DNA from: Myxococcales bacterium
Lineage (GTDB): Bacteria; Myxococcota_A; Bradymonadia; UBA7976; UBA1532
DNA: 64,000 nt
Assembly: GCA_020633465.1 (NCBI GenBank)
Contig: JACKDN010000032.1
Location: forward strand, 1-64,000
Direction: 5' to 3'
Of the stretch, positions 39,558 through 48,860 are shown piece after piece. The first letter of the stretch is position 1. Every line of letters starts with the position of its first letter. The translations under genes and the position numbers were made by a program. The notes below the pieces were generated by a model. The model had not been told where the DNA came from. It searched no databases and saw nothing but the letters and a program-made list of their open reading frames with translations.

Positions 39558-40436
39558 TCAGACCAGCGCGCGTCGCGGCGCCCACCGGTCGCGCAGGCCG
39601 GGCAGCAGCAGCACGCCGCCCAGGGCCAGCGCGCCGATGCCGCCGACGACGGGCACCACGGCGGGCACGATCGGCGCGTAGGCCGTCGCGTAGGCCAGCA
39701 TGACGATGCCGTTGCCCAGATAGCCGGCGAGCGCGGCGAACCAGCCCCAGCGCCGATCGCCGAAGAGGCCGATCGCGCCGGCCAGCCACACCACGCCCAG
39801 GCTGACGAGCAGCGAGCCCAGCGTCGCCCCCATCAGCACCTGGAAGAGGCCGCCCGCCGCCGCCGCCGCCGCCGCGATCTGCTGGGCGGCGGGCGGCGGA
39901 CCGGCCGGGCCCATGTGCAGCGGCGGCGCGTCGACGACGTCCGCGTCCAGCGGCGCGTCGGCGCGGAAGGCGTCCTCGCGGGCGGCGGGCGCTGGCGTGG
40001 CGCGGGGCGCCGGCGCGGGCGAGGCGTCCACCGAGCGCGGCGCGGGCGCGGGCGTGGCGAGCGGGTTGAAGGATCGCCTGGGGTGCCCAGCGGCGTCAGG
40101 TTCGGGCGCGCGGCGGCGGGCGCCAGGCTCGCCTGCGGGGCCGGGCTCCGCTGCAGGGGCTGGGCTCTGCTGGGGGCTGGGCCGCCTGGGGGCCGGGCTC
40201 GACTGGAGGGCCGGGCTCGCCTGCGGGGCCGGGCTCGGCTGGGGCGCGGGGCTCGCCTGCGGCGCCGCGGCGGCGGCCGCGCGGGCCGCTTCGAGCTGCC
40301 GCTGCGCCTCGGCGGCGGCCGCGGCCGCGGCGGCCTCGGCCTCGGCGATGCGCCGCTCGGCCTCGACCCGCGCGGCCTCGGCCTTGGCCTCGAGCTCGGC
40401 GATGCGCCGCGCGGCGGCCTCTTCCTGCGCCCGCAC
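39558..40436 (-). CDS. C-terminal part of the propeller/coiled-coil membrane protein
   Basis: This frame continues an Ala/Glu/Arg coiled coil (RRIAELEAKAEAARVEAERR) from the upstream frame without a break in character, then a Pro/Ala/Ser linker and about four transmembrane helices (GGLFQVLMGATLGSLLVSLG onward, ending near LLLPGLRDRW). If it were a separate gene it would begin at ATG 40436 in the middle of the coiled coil. Removing one base near 40440 joins it to the gene ending 40096, so I read the two as one gene with an indel. Confidence 0.6.
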   Translation of the reverse strand: MRAQEEAAARRIAELEAKAEAARVEAERRIAEAEAAAAAAAAEAQRQLEAARAAAAAAPQASPAPQPSPAPQASPALQSSPAPRRPSPQQSPAPAAEPGPAGEPGARRRAPEPDAAGHPRRSFNPLATPAPAPRSVDASPAPAPRATPAPAAREDAFRADAPLDADVVDAPPLHMGPAGPPPAAQQIAAAAAAAGGLFQVLMGATLGSLLVSLGVVWLAGAIGLFGDRRWGWFAALAGYLGNGIVMLAYATAYAPIVPAVVPVVGGIGALALGGVLLLPGLRDRWAPRRALV

Positions 40437-42996
40437 CTGGCGCGTCGCGCTCGCGCTCGAGCCGCGCGCGCTCGGCGTCGGCCCGAGCCTTCGCGTCCGC
40501 CTCGGCCCGCGCCCGCGCCTGCGCCTCGATCTGGGCCCGCGCCTCGGCCTCGGCCCGCGCCGCGTCGCTCGCGGCGCGCGCCGCGTCCTCCTCGGCGCGC
40601 GCCCGTCGCCGGGCCCACTCGACCGCCTCGGGATCCACCTGCTCGAAGGACGCGGCGGCCGAGGCGTCCTCGGCGGCCTCGCGCAGCCGCGCGCGGGTGG
40701 CCTCGTCCTCGGGCGAGGCGTCGTCGAGCACCTGCACCAGCTGCTCGCGGTAGAGGCTGCCGAAGCTCTCCATCACCGCCTGCGCGGCGGCCTCGCCGGA
40801 TCGGTCGAGGGCCTCGGTGGCCTGGGTGAACATGGCCTCGTACTCGGCGTAGACGTCCATCGGATCGAAGGCGGACGTCCGGCCGTCGACGTAGCGCAGC
40901 GCGGCCAGCGCGAAGTGCTCCTCGGCCTCGGGCAGGCCGCCGCTGAGATCGAGGCGCTCGCGGGCGCGGCCGCACAGCTCGACCAGCAGGGCGCGGCCGC
41001 GGTTCATGCGCAGCAGGGCGACGGCGCTGATGGCGAAGACGGCGTCGGTGACGCGCTCGGGATCGTCGGCCAGGCGGCGCAGCTGGCGGGACAGGTGCAG
41101 CTGCGCGGCGTCCCGCACCCGGACGTCGCCGCGCAGGCCGGTCAGGCGGCTCAGCTCGGCGCCCGGATCGGGGTGGGCGGGCAGGCCGCGCATCCAGGCG
41201 ACGAAGTCGGTCGAGGGCGTCGGCGCCGCGAAGGCGGCCACGGGACGCACCGGGCTGGCCTTGGGCCCCGGCGCCGGCTTCGGCGCGGGGTCGCCTGGCT
41301 GGCCTCGGCCCCGGGCGCCGGGGCTGCGCGGCCGCCGGCGCGTCACCCGCCGGCGCGGCGGCCGCGTCGCCGGTCGCGGGCCCTGCTGGCGCGTCCGCCG
41401 CCGCCGCGTCGTCGTCTGCCGCCTCCGCGGCTTCGGGCGCGGCCCCCATGGACGCGGCCGCGTCGTCGACCCCCGCCGCGTCATCGGCCCGCCGCCTGCG
41501 CGGCTTTCGGGCGCGGACGCCGCCGACCCCGCCGCCTGGTCGGCCATCGCCGCGTCGTCGGGCGCCGCCTGCGCGGCTTCGGGCGCGGCCGCGTCGTCGG
41601 CCGCCGCCACGGACGGGGATCCCGCGGCCGCGGCCGCCTCGTCGCCCGCCGCCTCGTCGTCGGCCGCCTGCTCCGCGTCGGCCGCCAGCTCGACAGCGGC
41701 CGTCGAGTCCGCCGGCTGCGCCTCGGCCGCGGGCGCCGCAGCCTCGTCCGCGCCCGCCGCCGCGTCGTCCGCCGAGGCGTCCTCCTCCTCCTCGGGATCC
41801 GGCGCCTCCTCCACCCGCTCGACCAGGGTCGCGGGTCCGCCGTCGTCCACGGGCGGCCGCCGCTGCACCACCGTCGCGCCCGCGTCGTCGGCCCCAACGT
41901 CGGCCGACTGCCCCGCCGCCGGCAGCGCCTCCAGCCGCTGCGCCATCGGCGCGTCGTCCGGCACCGCCTGAACGCCCACCACCGTCACGTCGCCCAGATC
42001 GCGCAGCGTCTCGACCACACGATCGGTCAGCCGCACCGCGCGCAGCCGCGCACCCTCGGGATCGTTGGTGACGAACAGCAGCCGCCCGCCCTGCGCATCG
42101 AAGGCCAGCCCGCGGTGGCTCGCGTCGCTCGCGCCCTGTACCACCGACCGGCAGGCCCCGCCGTCCACGTCGGCCAGCCAGATCTGGCCGTCGGCCGACC
42201 ACGCCACGCGATCACCCTCGGGCGACACCGCCACGTCCTCGATGCGCAGGTGCGACTTGCCCACCTCGGCGCACGCCCCGCCGGCCAGCGGCACGGTGCG
42301 CACGCGCTGCCGGGTGCCGCCGCGCGCGCGGCCCACGAACACCACGCGCCGGGTCGACGCGCTGTACGCCAGGCCCGCCTCGGGCACGGCCTGCGCCCCG
42401 TCGCTCAGCGCCAGCGACAGCACCGAGGGCGCCCGCCCCTCGAGGCCGAAGGCCGAGTCACCCGACTGGGTGAGATCGAGCAGGCACACCTCCCAGGCGC
42501 CGTCGGGGCGGTTGTTGGCCAGGTACACCAGCTGCTCGCCGCCGGGCAGGAAGTGGGGCCGCACGCAGCCGAGCTGCTTGCGGTTGCCGACGCCCGCGAT
42601 GACCTCCTCGCGCACGGAGTTGCCCGAGAACGCCAACGAATACACGTAGATGTCGGGCAGCGGCGCGCCGTCGTAGGCCCCCTCGAGCGCCAGGCGTCCG
42701 CCGGTGTCGTCGAAGACCGCCCCGCCGATGCGCCACTTGGGGTCGAGCGACTCGCGCAGCCACCCGACGCCCGGCTTCTCGAGGTTCACCAGCCCCACGC
42801 GCGCCCGGTACTCGCCGCGCAGCACGTTGCGCGCGACGGCGTCGACCGCGACGCGGCGCCCCTCGGGGTGCAGCGACGGGCGCAGGGGCAGGTCGTAGTC
42901 GCTCTCGTACAACAGGCGGCGGACGCCGTCGGCCAGGCGCAGCGCGGACAGCCGCGCGCCGTCGTCGTCGACCTCCTCGACCAGGATCCAGTCCAC
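40096..42996 (-). CDS. beta-propeller protein with acidic linker and coiled coil (N-terminal part)
   Basis: GTG at 42996 with GGGGGAG upstream; an ATG at 43035 is alternative. No signal peptide. Residues to about 330 form TolB/PD40-like blades (SLHPEGRRVAVDAV, VSPEGDRVAWSADGQIWLADV, AFDAQGGRLLFVTNDPEGA). Then follows an Asp/Glu/Ala-rich linker, a helical domain around 620-760 (VTDAVFAISAVALLRMNRGR) and a long coiled coil. Between about 41500 and 41310 the frame turns Arg/Pro-rich while the neighbouring frame continues the acidic pattern (ADDAAGVDDAAASMG), indicating a pair of compensating indels. The frame stays open to 40096, but coding character switches to the 39558-40436 frame near 40440. 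Confidence 0.68.
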   Translation of the reverse strand: MDWILVEEVDDDGARLSALRLADGVRRLLYESDYDLPLRPSLHPEGRRVAVDAVARNVLRGEYRARVGLVNLEKPGVGWLRESLDPKWRIGGAVFDDTGGRLALEGAYDGAPLPDIYVYSLAFSGNSVREEVIAGVGNRKQLGCVRPHFLPGGEQLVYLANNRPDGAWEVCLLDLTQSGDSAFGLEGRAPSVLSLALSDGAQAVPEAGLAYSASTRRVVFVGRARGGTRQRVRTVPLAGGACAEVGKSHLRIEDVAVSPEGDRVAWSADGQIWLADVDGGACRSVVQGASDASHRGLAFDAQGGRLLFVTNDPEGARLRAVRLTDRVVETLRDLGDVTVVGVQAVPDDAPMAQRLEALPAAGQSADVGADDAGATVVQRRPPVDDGGPATLVERVEEAPDPEEEEDASADDAAAGADEAAAPAAEAQPADSTAAVELAADAEQAADDEAAGDEAAAAAGSPSVAAADDAAAPEAAQAAPDDAAMADQAAGSAASAPESRAGGGPMTRRGSTTRPRPWGPRPKPRRRQTTTRRRRTRQQGPRPATRPPRRRVTRRRPRSPGARGRGQPGDPAPKPAPGPKASPVRPVAAFAAPTPSTDFVAWMRGLPAHPDPGAELSRLTGLRGDVRVRDAAQLHLSRQLRRLADDPERVTDAVFAISAVALLRMNRGRALLVELCGRARERLDLSGGLPEAEEHFALAALRYVDGRTSAFDPMDVYAEYEAMFTQATEALDRSGEAAAQAVMESFGSLYREQLVQVLDDASPEDEATRARLREAAEDASAAASFEQVDPEAVEWARRRARAEEDAARAASDAARAEAEARAQIEAQARARAEADAKARADAERARLERERDAPGAGAGRGRRAAHRRARGQGRGRAGRGRAAHRRGRGRRGRGRRRGAAAARSGPRGRRRGAAGEPRAPAEPGPAGEPGPPVEPGPQAAQPPAEPSPCSGARPRRRAWRPPPRART

Positions 42997-43059
42997 CCCA
43001 CTCCCCCTGCGGCGCGCCCGCCCGCGCCCGCTCACTGCCGAGTGTTCACCCCGCGACGC

Positions 43060-43374
43060 CTACTGCATGAAGTGCTGCCGGAAGACGTTGCGCTGCAACC
43101 GGCAGAACGACTCGTTGTCCAGGTTCGACTTCTCGGCGTACTGCCCCTTCTTGCGCACCGCCGCGATGTACGCGTCCACGCGGTCGGGCGGCAGGCGGCC
43201 GCTCCGGAAGCCTTCGGTGATGCGGGTCCGCTGGGCATCGCTCAGCCAGTTGCGCAGGCACAGATCGCGCGACAACGTCTCGAACTCCTCCACCGCGGTC
43301 TGCCGCTTGCGCTCGGACCGATCACAGCCGGCCGAGGCGCCCAGGGACAACGCGAGGAGCAGGGACCATCGCAT
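43060..43374 (-). CDS. small lipoprotein
   Basis: 104 residues from ATG at 43374. Lipobox ASAGC at residue 17, then a predominantly helical, Arg-rich domain with two cysteines (SRDLCLRNWLSDAQR and NESFCRLQRNVFRQHF). LSDAQRTRITEGFRSGRLPPDRVDAYIA looks like a helical bundle. Family not recognised. It lies 48 bases downstream of the large HEAT-like membrane protein gene and 63 bases upstream of the propeller gene on the same strand. Confidence 0.72.
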   Translation of the reverse strand: MRWSLLLALSLGASAGCDRSERKRQTAVEEFETLSRDLCLRNWLSDAQRTRITEGFRSGRLPPDRVDAYIAAVRKKGQYAEKSNLDNESFCRLQRNVFRQHFMQ

Positions 43375-43422
43375 GGCCGGCAGTATGCGGGCACTCGCAG
43401 CGCGGCGCCAGAACCCTGGCGG

Positions 43423-45258
43423 TCAGCCGCCCTCGGCGCAGGCGTCGAGCAGGGCCTTGCGCTGCTCGAGCGCGGTGACGATCGCGTCCTCGCCGCCGGC
43501 GGCAATGCGCTGGGCCAGGGCCGGGCGCGCCGCCTCGCCCTGGCCCTCGACCAGGTTGAGGATGATGCTGCGCAGGGGCAGGTGCCGGTCGAAGAGCGTC
43601 AACAGCAGGTCGACGTCCGCCGGGCAGGCGTAGGCGGCCAGGTAGCGCAGGGCGGGGGCCAGCAGGCCCCGGCGCGGATCGACCAGGGCCTCGTCGATGA
43701 CCGCGCGCACCGCGTCGCCGCCCACCTTCAGCGTGGCGGCCAACAGGCCCTCGAGGTAGCCCGAGCGCGCGTCCTCGAGTCCGCGCAGCAGCTGGGGCGC
43801 CGCCGCCGCGTAGGGCTGGGCGCGCAGCACCGCCAGCGCCCCCTCGACCTGACCCGGCGCCTGCGGCCGCAGCCGGCGCGCCAGGGGCGCCAGCGCCGCC
43901 TCGCCGATGTGCTGGGCGGCCTCCTGCAGGTGCAGGCGCGCGTCGGCGTCCACCGGCGCCCGCAGGCACTTCACCAGCAGCTCGGCGGCCGTCGGATCGT
44001 GCGCGCGCGCCAGCGTGGCGACGGCCAGCACGCGATCGCCGCCGAGGCTGCCGTCGGCCACGCGGATCAGCCGCTCGCGGGCGCGAGGATCCGCCTCGAT
44101 GTGGCGCGCCAGCAGCGCCGCCGCCAGGCCGCGCAGCGCGTCCTCGCCCCCGTCGAGGGCCGCGAACAGCGGCTCGAGCGGGCCGCCCGGGGGCCCGTCG
44201 AGGGGCGCCTGCTCGACCAGCATTGCGTGGGCGGGCGTCCCCCGCAGGGCGCGCGCGGCGGCGAGGGCGTCGTCGGCGACGGCGGGGTGCGCGCGGACGC
44301 AGCCGATCAGCGCCTGCAGGGCGACGTCGGCGTCCGCGTCGGCCGCGGCCTCGAGCAGCGCCGGCCGAGCGCCCAGCGAGGGCTGCGCCGCGAGGGCCTG
44401 CACGGCCACCTGCCGCGTGGCGGCGTCGCCGGCCCGGGCCAGCGCGGACAGGGGCCCCACCAGCGCGGGATCGACCAGCAGGTGCGCCAGGCGCGCGGCC
44501 GCGCGCTGCACCTGGGGGTGCGGATCGGCGGCCCCGCGCCGGACGTCCACCGGTCGGGCCAGCGGCAGCCAGTCGGCCAGGAAGCACAAGAGGCCCACGC
44601 GGCGCGGCGCGTCCCAGGCGTCCCACAGCTTGTCCAGCACCTCGGGGGCGTCGGCCAAGAGGCCCGCCAGGGTGGCGAGGTGATCACCGGCCGGGCCGGG
44701 CGCGTCGCGCAGGGTGAGGAACAGGGCGGTGGCGCCGTCGCCGCGGCGCAGGTGGCGGAAGCGCGGCAGGAAGGCGGCCAGCTCGGGGTGGCGCAGGCCG
44801 CGCTGCATGACGCTGCGCGCCCCGGATTGACCCAGGCGGAACAGGATGCGGGTCAGGGCGGGGGCCAGCGGGGCGGTGGGCTGCAGGCGGGCGAGCAGAT
44901 CGGTCACCGGGGGCACGGCGGCCAGCCCGAAGTCGGACACCAGCTCTTCGATGCGCGCCACCCGCCGCGGCGGCGGCCCGTCGGGCGTGCGCAGCAGCTC
45001 GGCGAGGTGCTCGAGCAGGCTGGGCACGATGCTGGGGCCCAACGCCAGCAGCCGGTTCAGCAGGGGGCGGTCGCGCTGGGGATCGCCGGACAGGGCCCCG
45101 CACAGCGCCTCGACCCGATCCCGCTCGCCCAGCGCCTCGCCGGGCGGGGCCGCGTCGCGGCGGCGCCGGCGGCGGCGCGCGGGATCCACCGTGCGGAAGA
45201 GCGCCACCGCCACCAGCAGGGCCATGACGGCGCCCGCCAGGAAGCCGAGGAACTCCAC
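43423..45258 (-). CDS. membrane-anchored HEAT-like repeat protein
   Basis: 611 residues from GTG at 45258, placed directly after the stop of the preceding gene (TAGGTG). One N-terminal helix (MEFLGFLAGAVMALLVAVAL) acts as a membrane anchor, then an Arg-rich stretch, then alpha-alpha repeats across the remainder (for example LADAPEVLDKLWDAWDAPRR and LARAGDAATRQVAVQALAAQ) typical of HEAT or armadillo-like solenoids. A scaffold for protein-protein contact is inferred; no enzyme motif was seen. Coupled to the upstream HEAT-like lipoprotein, suggesting the two work on opposite sides of, or along, the same membrane. Confidence 0.75.
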   Translation of the reverse strand: MEFLGFLAGAVMALLVAVALFRTVDPARRRRRRRDAAPPGEALGERDRVEALCGALSGDPQRDRPLLNRLLALGPSIVPSLLEHLAELLRTPDGPPPRRVARIEELVSDFGLAAVPPVTDLLARLQPTAPLAPALTRILFRLGQSGARSVMQRGLRHPELAAFLPRFRHLRRGDGATALFLTLRDAPGPAGDHLATLAGLLADAPEVLDKLWDAWDAPRRVGLLCFLADWLPLARPVDVRRGAADPHPQVQRAAARLAHLLVDPALVGPLSALARAGDAATRQVAVQALAAQPSLGARPALLEAAADADADVALQALIGCVRAHPAVADDALAAARALRGTPAHAMLVEQAPLDGPPGGPLEPLFAALDGGEDALRGLAAALLARHIEADPRARERLIRVADGSLGGDRVLAVATLARAHDPTAAELLVKCLRAPVDADARLHLQEAAQHIGEAALAPLARRLRPQAPGQVEGALAVLRAQPYAAAAPQLLRGLEDARSGYLEGLLAATLKVGGDAVRAVIDEALVDPRRGLLAPALRYLAAYACPADVDLLLTLFDRHLPLRSIILNLVEGQGEAARPALAQRIAAGGEDAIVTALEQRKALLDACAEGG

Positions 45259-46503
45259 CTACCTCGGCTCGAGGGCGGCCTGCACGTACGCGCCCATCGT
45301 GATGGGGCTGCCGTCGTCCGACCAGCCCGGCAGGGGCGTGTCGTCCTCCAGCAGGCCGCGCAGCAGCAGCGGCGCCGCGTCGGGATACAGGCGCAGGATG
45401 CACTCCATGGCGTACGCCCGCGCGGCCCAGTTCGAGTGCCCGACCACCTGCTCGAGCACCGGCCGCGCGGTGACGGCGTTGCGGGCGATGGACTCGTCGC
45501 AGAAGGCGTCGACCTCGGCCTTGAACGCGCCCGGCCGGCTGGGCCAGCTCATGTCGGCGGGCAGCGCGCGCAGGCCCTCGCCCAGCCGCTCGACCCCGCC
45601 GAGCGCCCAGATCATGTCCAGCGCGTTGAAGCGCGCGGCGTAGCCGGTGTCGGGCTCGTCGGTGCGCAGCAGGTTGAACAGCCCAGGCAGGGCGCGCTTG
45701 CCGAGGTGGCTGAGCGCGGCCTCCTGCGCGACGTCGCGCGTCACGCGGGGCACGCGCGGATCGCGCGCAGCGTCCAGCAGGTAGCGCAGCAGCGTCGCGT
45801 TGCGGTTGCGCACCATGGCCTCGGCCAGCGGCGCCTCGATCTGCGGATATCGGCGGCGCGCGAAGTCGAGCAGCATGCGGCCCTGCTGCCGGTGCGCGGC
45901 GGCATCCTTCAGCTTCGACAAGAGCCCGTCCACCCGCAGCAGGCGCTCGAGCTGCGAGGCCTGCCGCATGTCGTCCAGCAGGCGCGGCACCACCACGTCG
46001 CGGCGTACGGTGGCGGCCGCCAGCAGGATGTCGTCGCAGCGTCGGGCGGGCTCGATGGGCTGGGCGCTGTCGAACTGGCTCAGGCACCAGTCGGTGACGG
46101 TCTGCACGAAGTGCACGTCGCGGGGCTGGCCCTCGACGGTGCCGCGCAGATCGTCGGCGAACTGCAGCAGGTAGAAGGACAGGGTGGCCGCCCGCGCCTG
46201 CGCGTCGGCGGGCGCGTCGCTGCGCAGGCCGGCGGCCGCCACCGCGACGACGTAGGGCAGCAGGCGTTCGCGATCCGCGTCGCCGGCGTCCTTCAGCACC
46301 CCGACGATGTGCTCGATCTGATCCATGCGCAGCAGCACGAAGGCCGCGCGCTGCCGCAGCTCGAGGGGGCGGGCCGGATCGGCCAGGTAGCCGGCCAGGC
46401 GCTGCTCGCCCTGCGCGACGTTCTCCCAGCGGCCGATGTCCTCGGCGTCGAAGGCGCACCCGGGCGCGCAGGCCCCCAACAGCAGCGCCAACGCGGCGCG
46501 CAT
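45259..46503 (-). CDS. HEAT-like repeat lipoprotein
   Basis: 414 residues from ATG at 46503, chosen because it starts a lipoprotein signal (LALLLGACAPGC); the frame is open to 46581 but that would bury it, and no good ribosome site is seen for either. The mature part is alpha-helical with repeated pairs such as LELRQRAAFVLLRMDQIEHI and VTRDVAQEAALSHLGKRALP, matching HEAT-type repeats. Its stop abuts the GTG of the larger HEAT-like membrane protein. A helical scaffold at the periplasmic face is inferred. Confidence 0.74.
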   Translation of the reverse strand: MRAALALLLGACAPGCAFDAEDIGRWENVAQGEQRLAGYLADPARPLELRQRAAFVLLRMDQIEHIVGVLKDAGDADRERLLPYVVAVAAAGLRSDAPADAQARAATLSFYLLQFADDLRGTVEGQPRDVHFVQTVTDWCLSQFDSAQPIEPARRCDDILLAAATVRRDVVVPRLLDDMRQASQLERLLRVDGLLSKLKDAAAHRQQGRMLLDFARRRYPQIEAPLAEAMVRNRNATLLRYLLDAARDPRVPRVTRDVAQEAALSHLGKRALPGLFNLLRTDEPDTGYAARFNALDMIWALGGVERLGEGLRALPADMSWPSRPGAFKAEVDAFCDESIARNAVTARPVLEQVVGHSNWAARAYAMECILRLYPDAAPLLLRGLLEDDTPLPGWSDDGSPITMGAYVQAALEPR

Positions 46504-46721
46504 CAGGTGGGGCGAGCGGGCCGGCCGACGAGGCGAGCGATGCTGTGGGGAGGCTGCCAAGCCAAACACCCTGAAATTCACGGGATTTTCGACCGTGCGA
46601 CGCTAACACCGCGCCCCACGGGTCGTCAAGACGGGCGACGCCGTCGTGCGTCGCGCGCCGTTGCGGGTCGGCCCGTGACGAGGGTAAGCTGCCTGCCCGA
46701 ACGCTGGAGGCAGACACCCGC

Positions 46722-47483
46722 ATGAAGCCCGTCGAAGAGCTGGACGCCCTGCACGCGCGCCTCGAGGAGGTCCGGCGGGAGTTCGAGCGCTACTTCCTGG
46801 GCCTCGAGCGGCGCCTGCCCGCGAAGCAGCGCGACGAAATCGGCCGCGACATCCGCCGCTTCCGCGCGCCCCGCAAGGACACCGTCGCCCGCTTCAAGCA
46901 CGCCAACCTGATGCAGCGGCTGATGACGGTCGAGCGGTACTGGGATCGCATCCTGCGGCAGATCGAAGAGGGCACCTACGAGCGCGATCTGAAGAAGGCC
47001 GACCGCCATCAGGCCGAGCGGCAGCGCCAGGCCGAGGGCGGCGACGCCGAGACGCAGCGGGCGGCGACCGCGAAGGCGCGCGAGGTGGGCGACGAGGCGG
47101 CCGCGTTCCTGGCCTCGCTCGGCGCCGGCGGGCCGCCGTCCAAGGGCCCCCCGCCGGTCACCCTGCGCGGCACCCCGGTGGGCGAGCCGCCGCCCGCGCC
47201 GCTGCGGGGGCCCCTGGTCAGCGCGCCGGCGCGCCCTGCGCGGCGCCCCGGTGACCAGCCCGCCGCCTCCAGGCTGCGCAGCGCCCCGATGAGCGCCCGC
47301 CGCCTCCACCGCCGCGCGGCGCGCCGGTCAGCGCGCCGCCCCGCCCGCCCCTGCCGCCCGCCCGCCCGGCCGGCTGGCGCGCCGACGCCCCCCGCCCCGC
47401 CCGCGCCGCCGATGCGCGGCACGCCCAAGGCGCCGCCCATCCCCATGCGGGGGCGGCCGCTGCGCACCGAGGACGAACAGTAG
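46722..47483 (+). CDS. conserved helical-domain protein with proline-rich tail
   Basis: 253 residues from ATG at 46722, with TGGAGG about ten bases upstream. Residues 1-95 form a charged helical domain (EVRREFERYFLGLERRLPAK, FKHANLMQRLMTVERYWDRI, RQIEEGTYERDL) of a kind I have seen in Myxococcota proteins but cannot name. After about 140 a Pro/Gly/Arg tail repeats LRGxPV-type units. Between about 47235 and 47400 the units jump between frames (PPP-L-R-G-A-P-V pattern appears in other frames), so small indels are likely in this low-complexity DNA. Divergent from the HEAT-like lipoprotein gene; 218 bp separate the starts. Confidence 0.7.
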   Translation: MKPVEELDALHARLEEVRREFERYFLGLERRLPAKQRDEIGRDIRRFRAPRKDTVARFKHANLMQRLMTVERYWDRILRQIEEGTYERDLKKADRHQAERQRQAEGGDAETQRAATAKAREVGDEAAAFLASLGAGGPPSKGPPPVTLRGTPVGEPPPAPLRGPLVSAPARPARRPGDQPAASRLRSAPMSARRLHRRAARRSARRPARPCRPPARPAGAPTPPAPPAPPMRGTPKAPPIPMRGRPLRTEDEQ

Positions 47484-47528
47484 GGGACGCGGGCAGCCGG
47501 TCGGCGCGACGGCGCCGACGACGCTCGT

Positions 47529-48860
47529 TCAGATCAGGCCGACGAGGGGGCCGCCGCTGGCATAGTCGACGTTGCCGAAGGTGGCGTCGGGCACGCCGAG
47601 CAGGTTCAGGATGCCCACCAGCAGGTCGTTGTGCGGCTTGCCGTCGTAGCGCAGGTAGCGCCCGCCCTTCAGGCGGCCGCCAGCGCCGCCGGCCAGCACG
47701 AAGGGGATGTCGGTCAGATCGTGATTGTTGCCCCGGCTGATCTCCATGCCCCACACCACCAGCGTGTTGTCGAGCAGCGAGCCGTCGCCCTCGGGCACGG
47801 CCGCCAGCCGGTCGAGCAGGTAAGCGAACTGCTCCGAGTACCAGGTGAGCATCTGCTCCCACTCGTCCTGGCGCTCGGGGTGGCTGTCGCCGGCGTGCGA
47901 CAGGGCGTGGCCCTCGTTGTCGCGCAGGCCCATGAAGGTGAAGCGCAGGGCGTTGACCGCGGTGCTGCACTGCACGCTGGCGATGCGCGTGACGTCGCAG
48001 GCCAGCGCGTTGACGGCCAGGTCGATCTGGGCGCGCACCAGCAGGCCGTAGTCGGCCTCGCTCAGCACGTCCATGGTGCCCGAGGGCGTCGCCGGGTTGC
48101 ACAGCTCCGGGCGGTCGACCACGGTGCCCAGCCGGCGCTCGAGGCTGCGCAGCACCTCGGCGTGCTGCTCGAGCTTGGCGGCGTCCTCGGCCGTCACCTT
48201 CTTCTTCAGCGCCGTGAAGTCGGCCTGCACCGCGTCCAGCACCGAGCGGCGGCGCATCAGCAGGCGGGCCGTGGCGTCCGCGTCGCCGGCCATCGGATCG
48301 CCGAACATGCGGTCGAAGGCCTCGACCGGATCGTTCAGCGGCGCCACCGGCTGCTCGCGGCCGCGGTAGATCATGCGGCCGCGCGGCACGGCCTCCTTCA
48401 CCCGCACGCCCAGCTCGAGCGTCGACAGCGGCGTGCCCGGCTGCAGCACGCGCGCGGCGTACTGATCGATCGAGGGCCCGCCGGCCCAGCCGGCGCGGCG
48501 CCCGTCACCGCCGACGAAGTCGCCCTCGGTGATGACCTCGCCGGTCCACAGCCCGGCCATGCCGCGCTGGTGGGGGCCGCCGGGGCCGTCGAGGGCCACC
48601 TTGTTGTCGACGCCGTCCAGCACCACCAGGCGCTGCTTGTGGTTCATCACCGGCGTCAGCAGTCGGCCCGGCGTCCAGTTGTCCTCGGTGGCGCCCTCGC
48701 CCGGGCTCCACAGCTCCTTCTTCGTGCCGTTGGGCGTGAAGAACAGCAGCAGCCGGGTCGGCGGCGTCTCGGCGGCGCGCGCGCCGCGGGGCAGCTGAAG
48801 CAGGGGCAGGGCCAGGGCGGCCCCGCCGGCCCGGCGCAGGAAGGTGCGGCGATCGATCAC
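47529..48860 (-). CDS. DUF1552 family Tat-exported protein
   Basis: 443 residues from GTG at 48860, overlapping the upstream gene (GTGA). The N-terminus DRRTFLRRAGGAALALPLL is a twin-arginine signal. Typical blocks of the DUF1552 family are LLLFFTPNGTKKELWSP, SIDQYAARVL and the late VWGMEISRGNNHDLTDIPF, which resemble the alkaline phosphatase/sulfatase-like DUF1501 superfamily. It is exported folded, probably with a metal, and always pairs with DUF1592-type cytochrome proteins, as here. Substrate unknown; polysaccharide or other polymer degradation has been suggested for such pairs. Confidence 0.9.
   Translation of the reverse strand: MIDRRTFLRRAGGAALALPLLQLPRGARAAETPPTRLLLFFTPNGTKKELWSPGEGATEDNWTPGRLLTPVMNHKQRLVVLDGVDNKVALDGPGGPHQRGMAGLWTGEVITEGDFVGGDGRRAGWAGGPSIDQYAARVLQPGTPLSTLELGVRVKEAVPRGRMIYRGREQPVAPLNDPVEAFDRMFGDPMAGDADATARLLMRRRSVLDAVQADFTALKKKVTAEDAAKLEQHAEVLRSLERRLGTVVDRPELCNPATPSGTMDVLSEADYGLLVRAQIDLAVNALACDVTRIASVQCSTAVNALRFTFMGLRDNEGHALSHAGDSHPERQDEWEQMLTWYSEQFAYLLDRLAAVPEGDGSLLDNTLVVWGMEISRGNNHDLTDIPFVLAGGAGGRLKGGRYLRYDGKPHNDLLVGILNLLGVPDATFGNVDYASGGPLVGLI

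Noticed and set aside
39913..46725. A plus-strand open frame of more than 2,200 codons
   Set aside because: It lies antisense to five well-supported minus-strand genes with signal peptides and ribosome sites, and its product is a meaningless Ala/Arg/Gln/Val mix. Long antisense frames are expected at this GC content.
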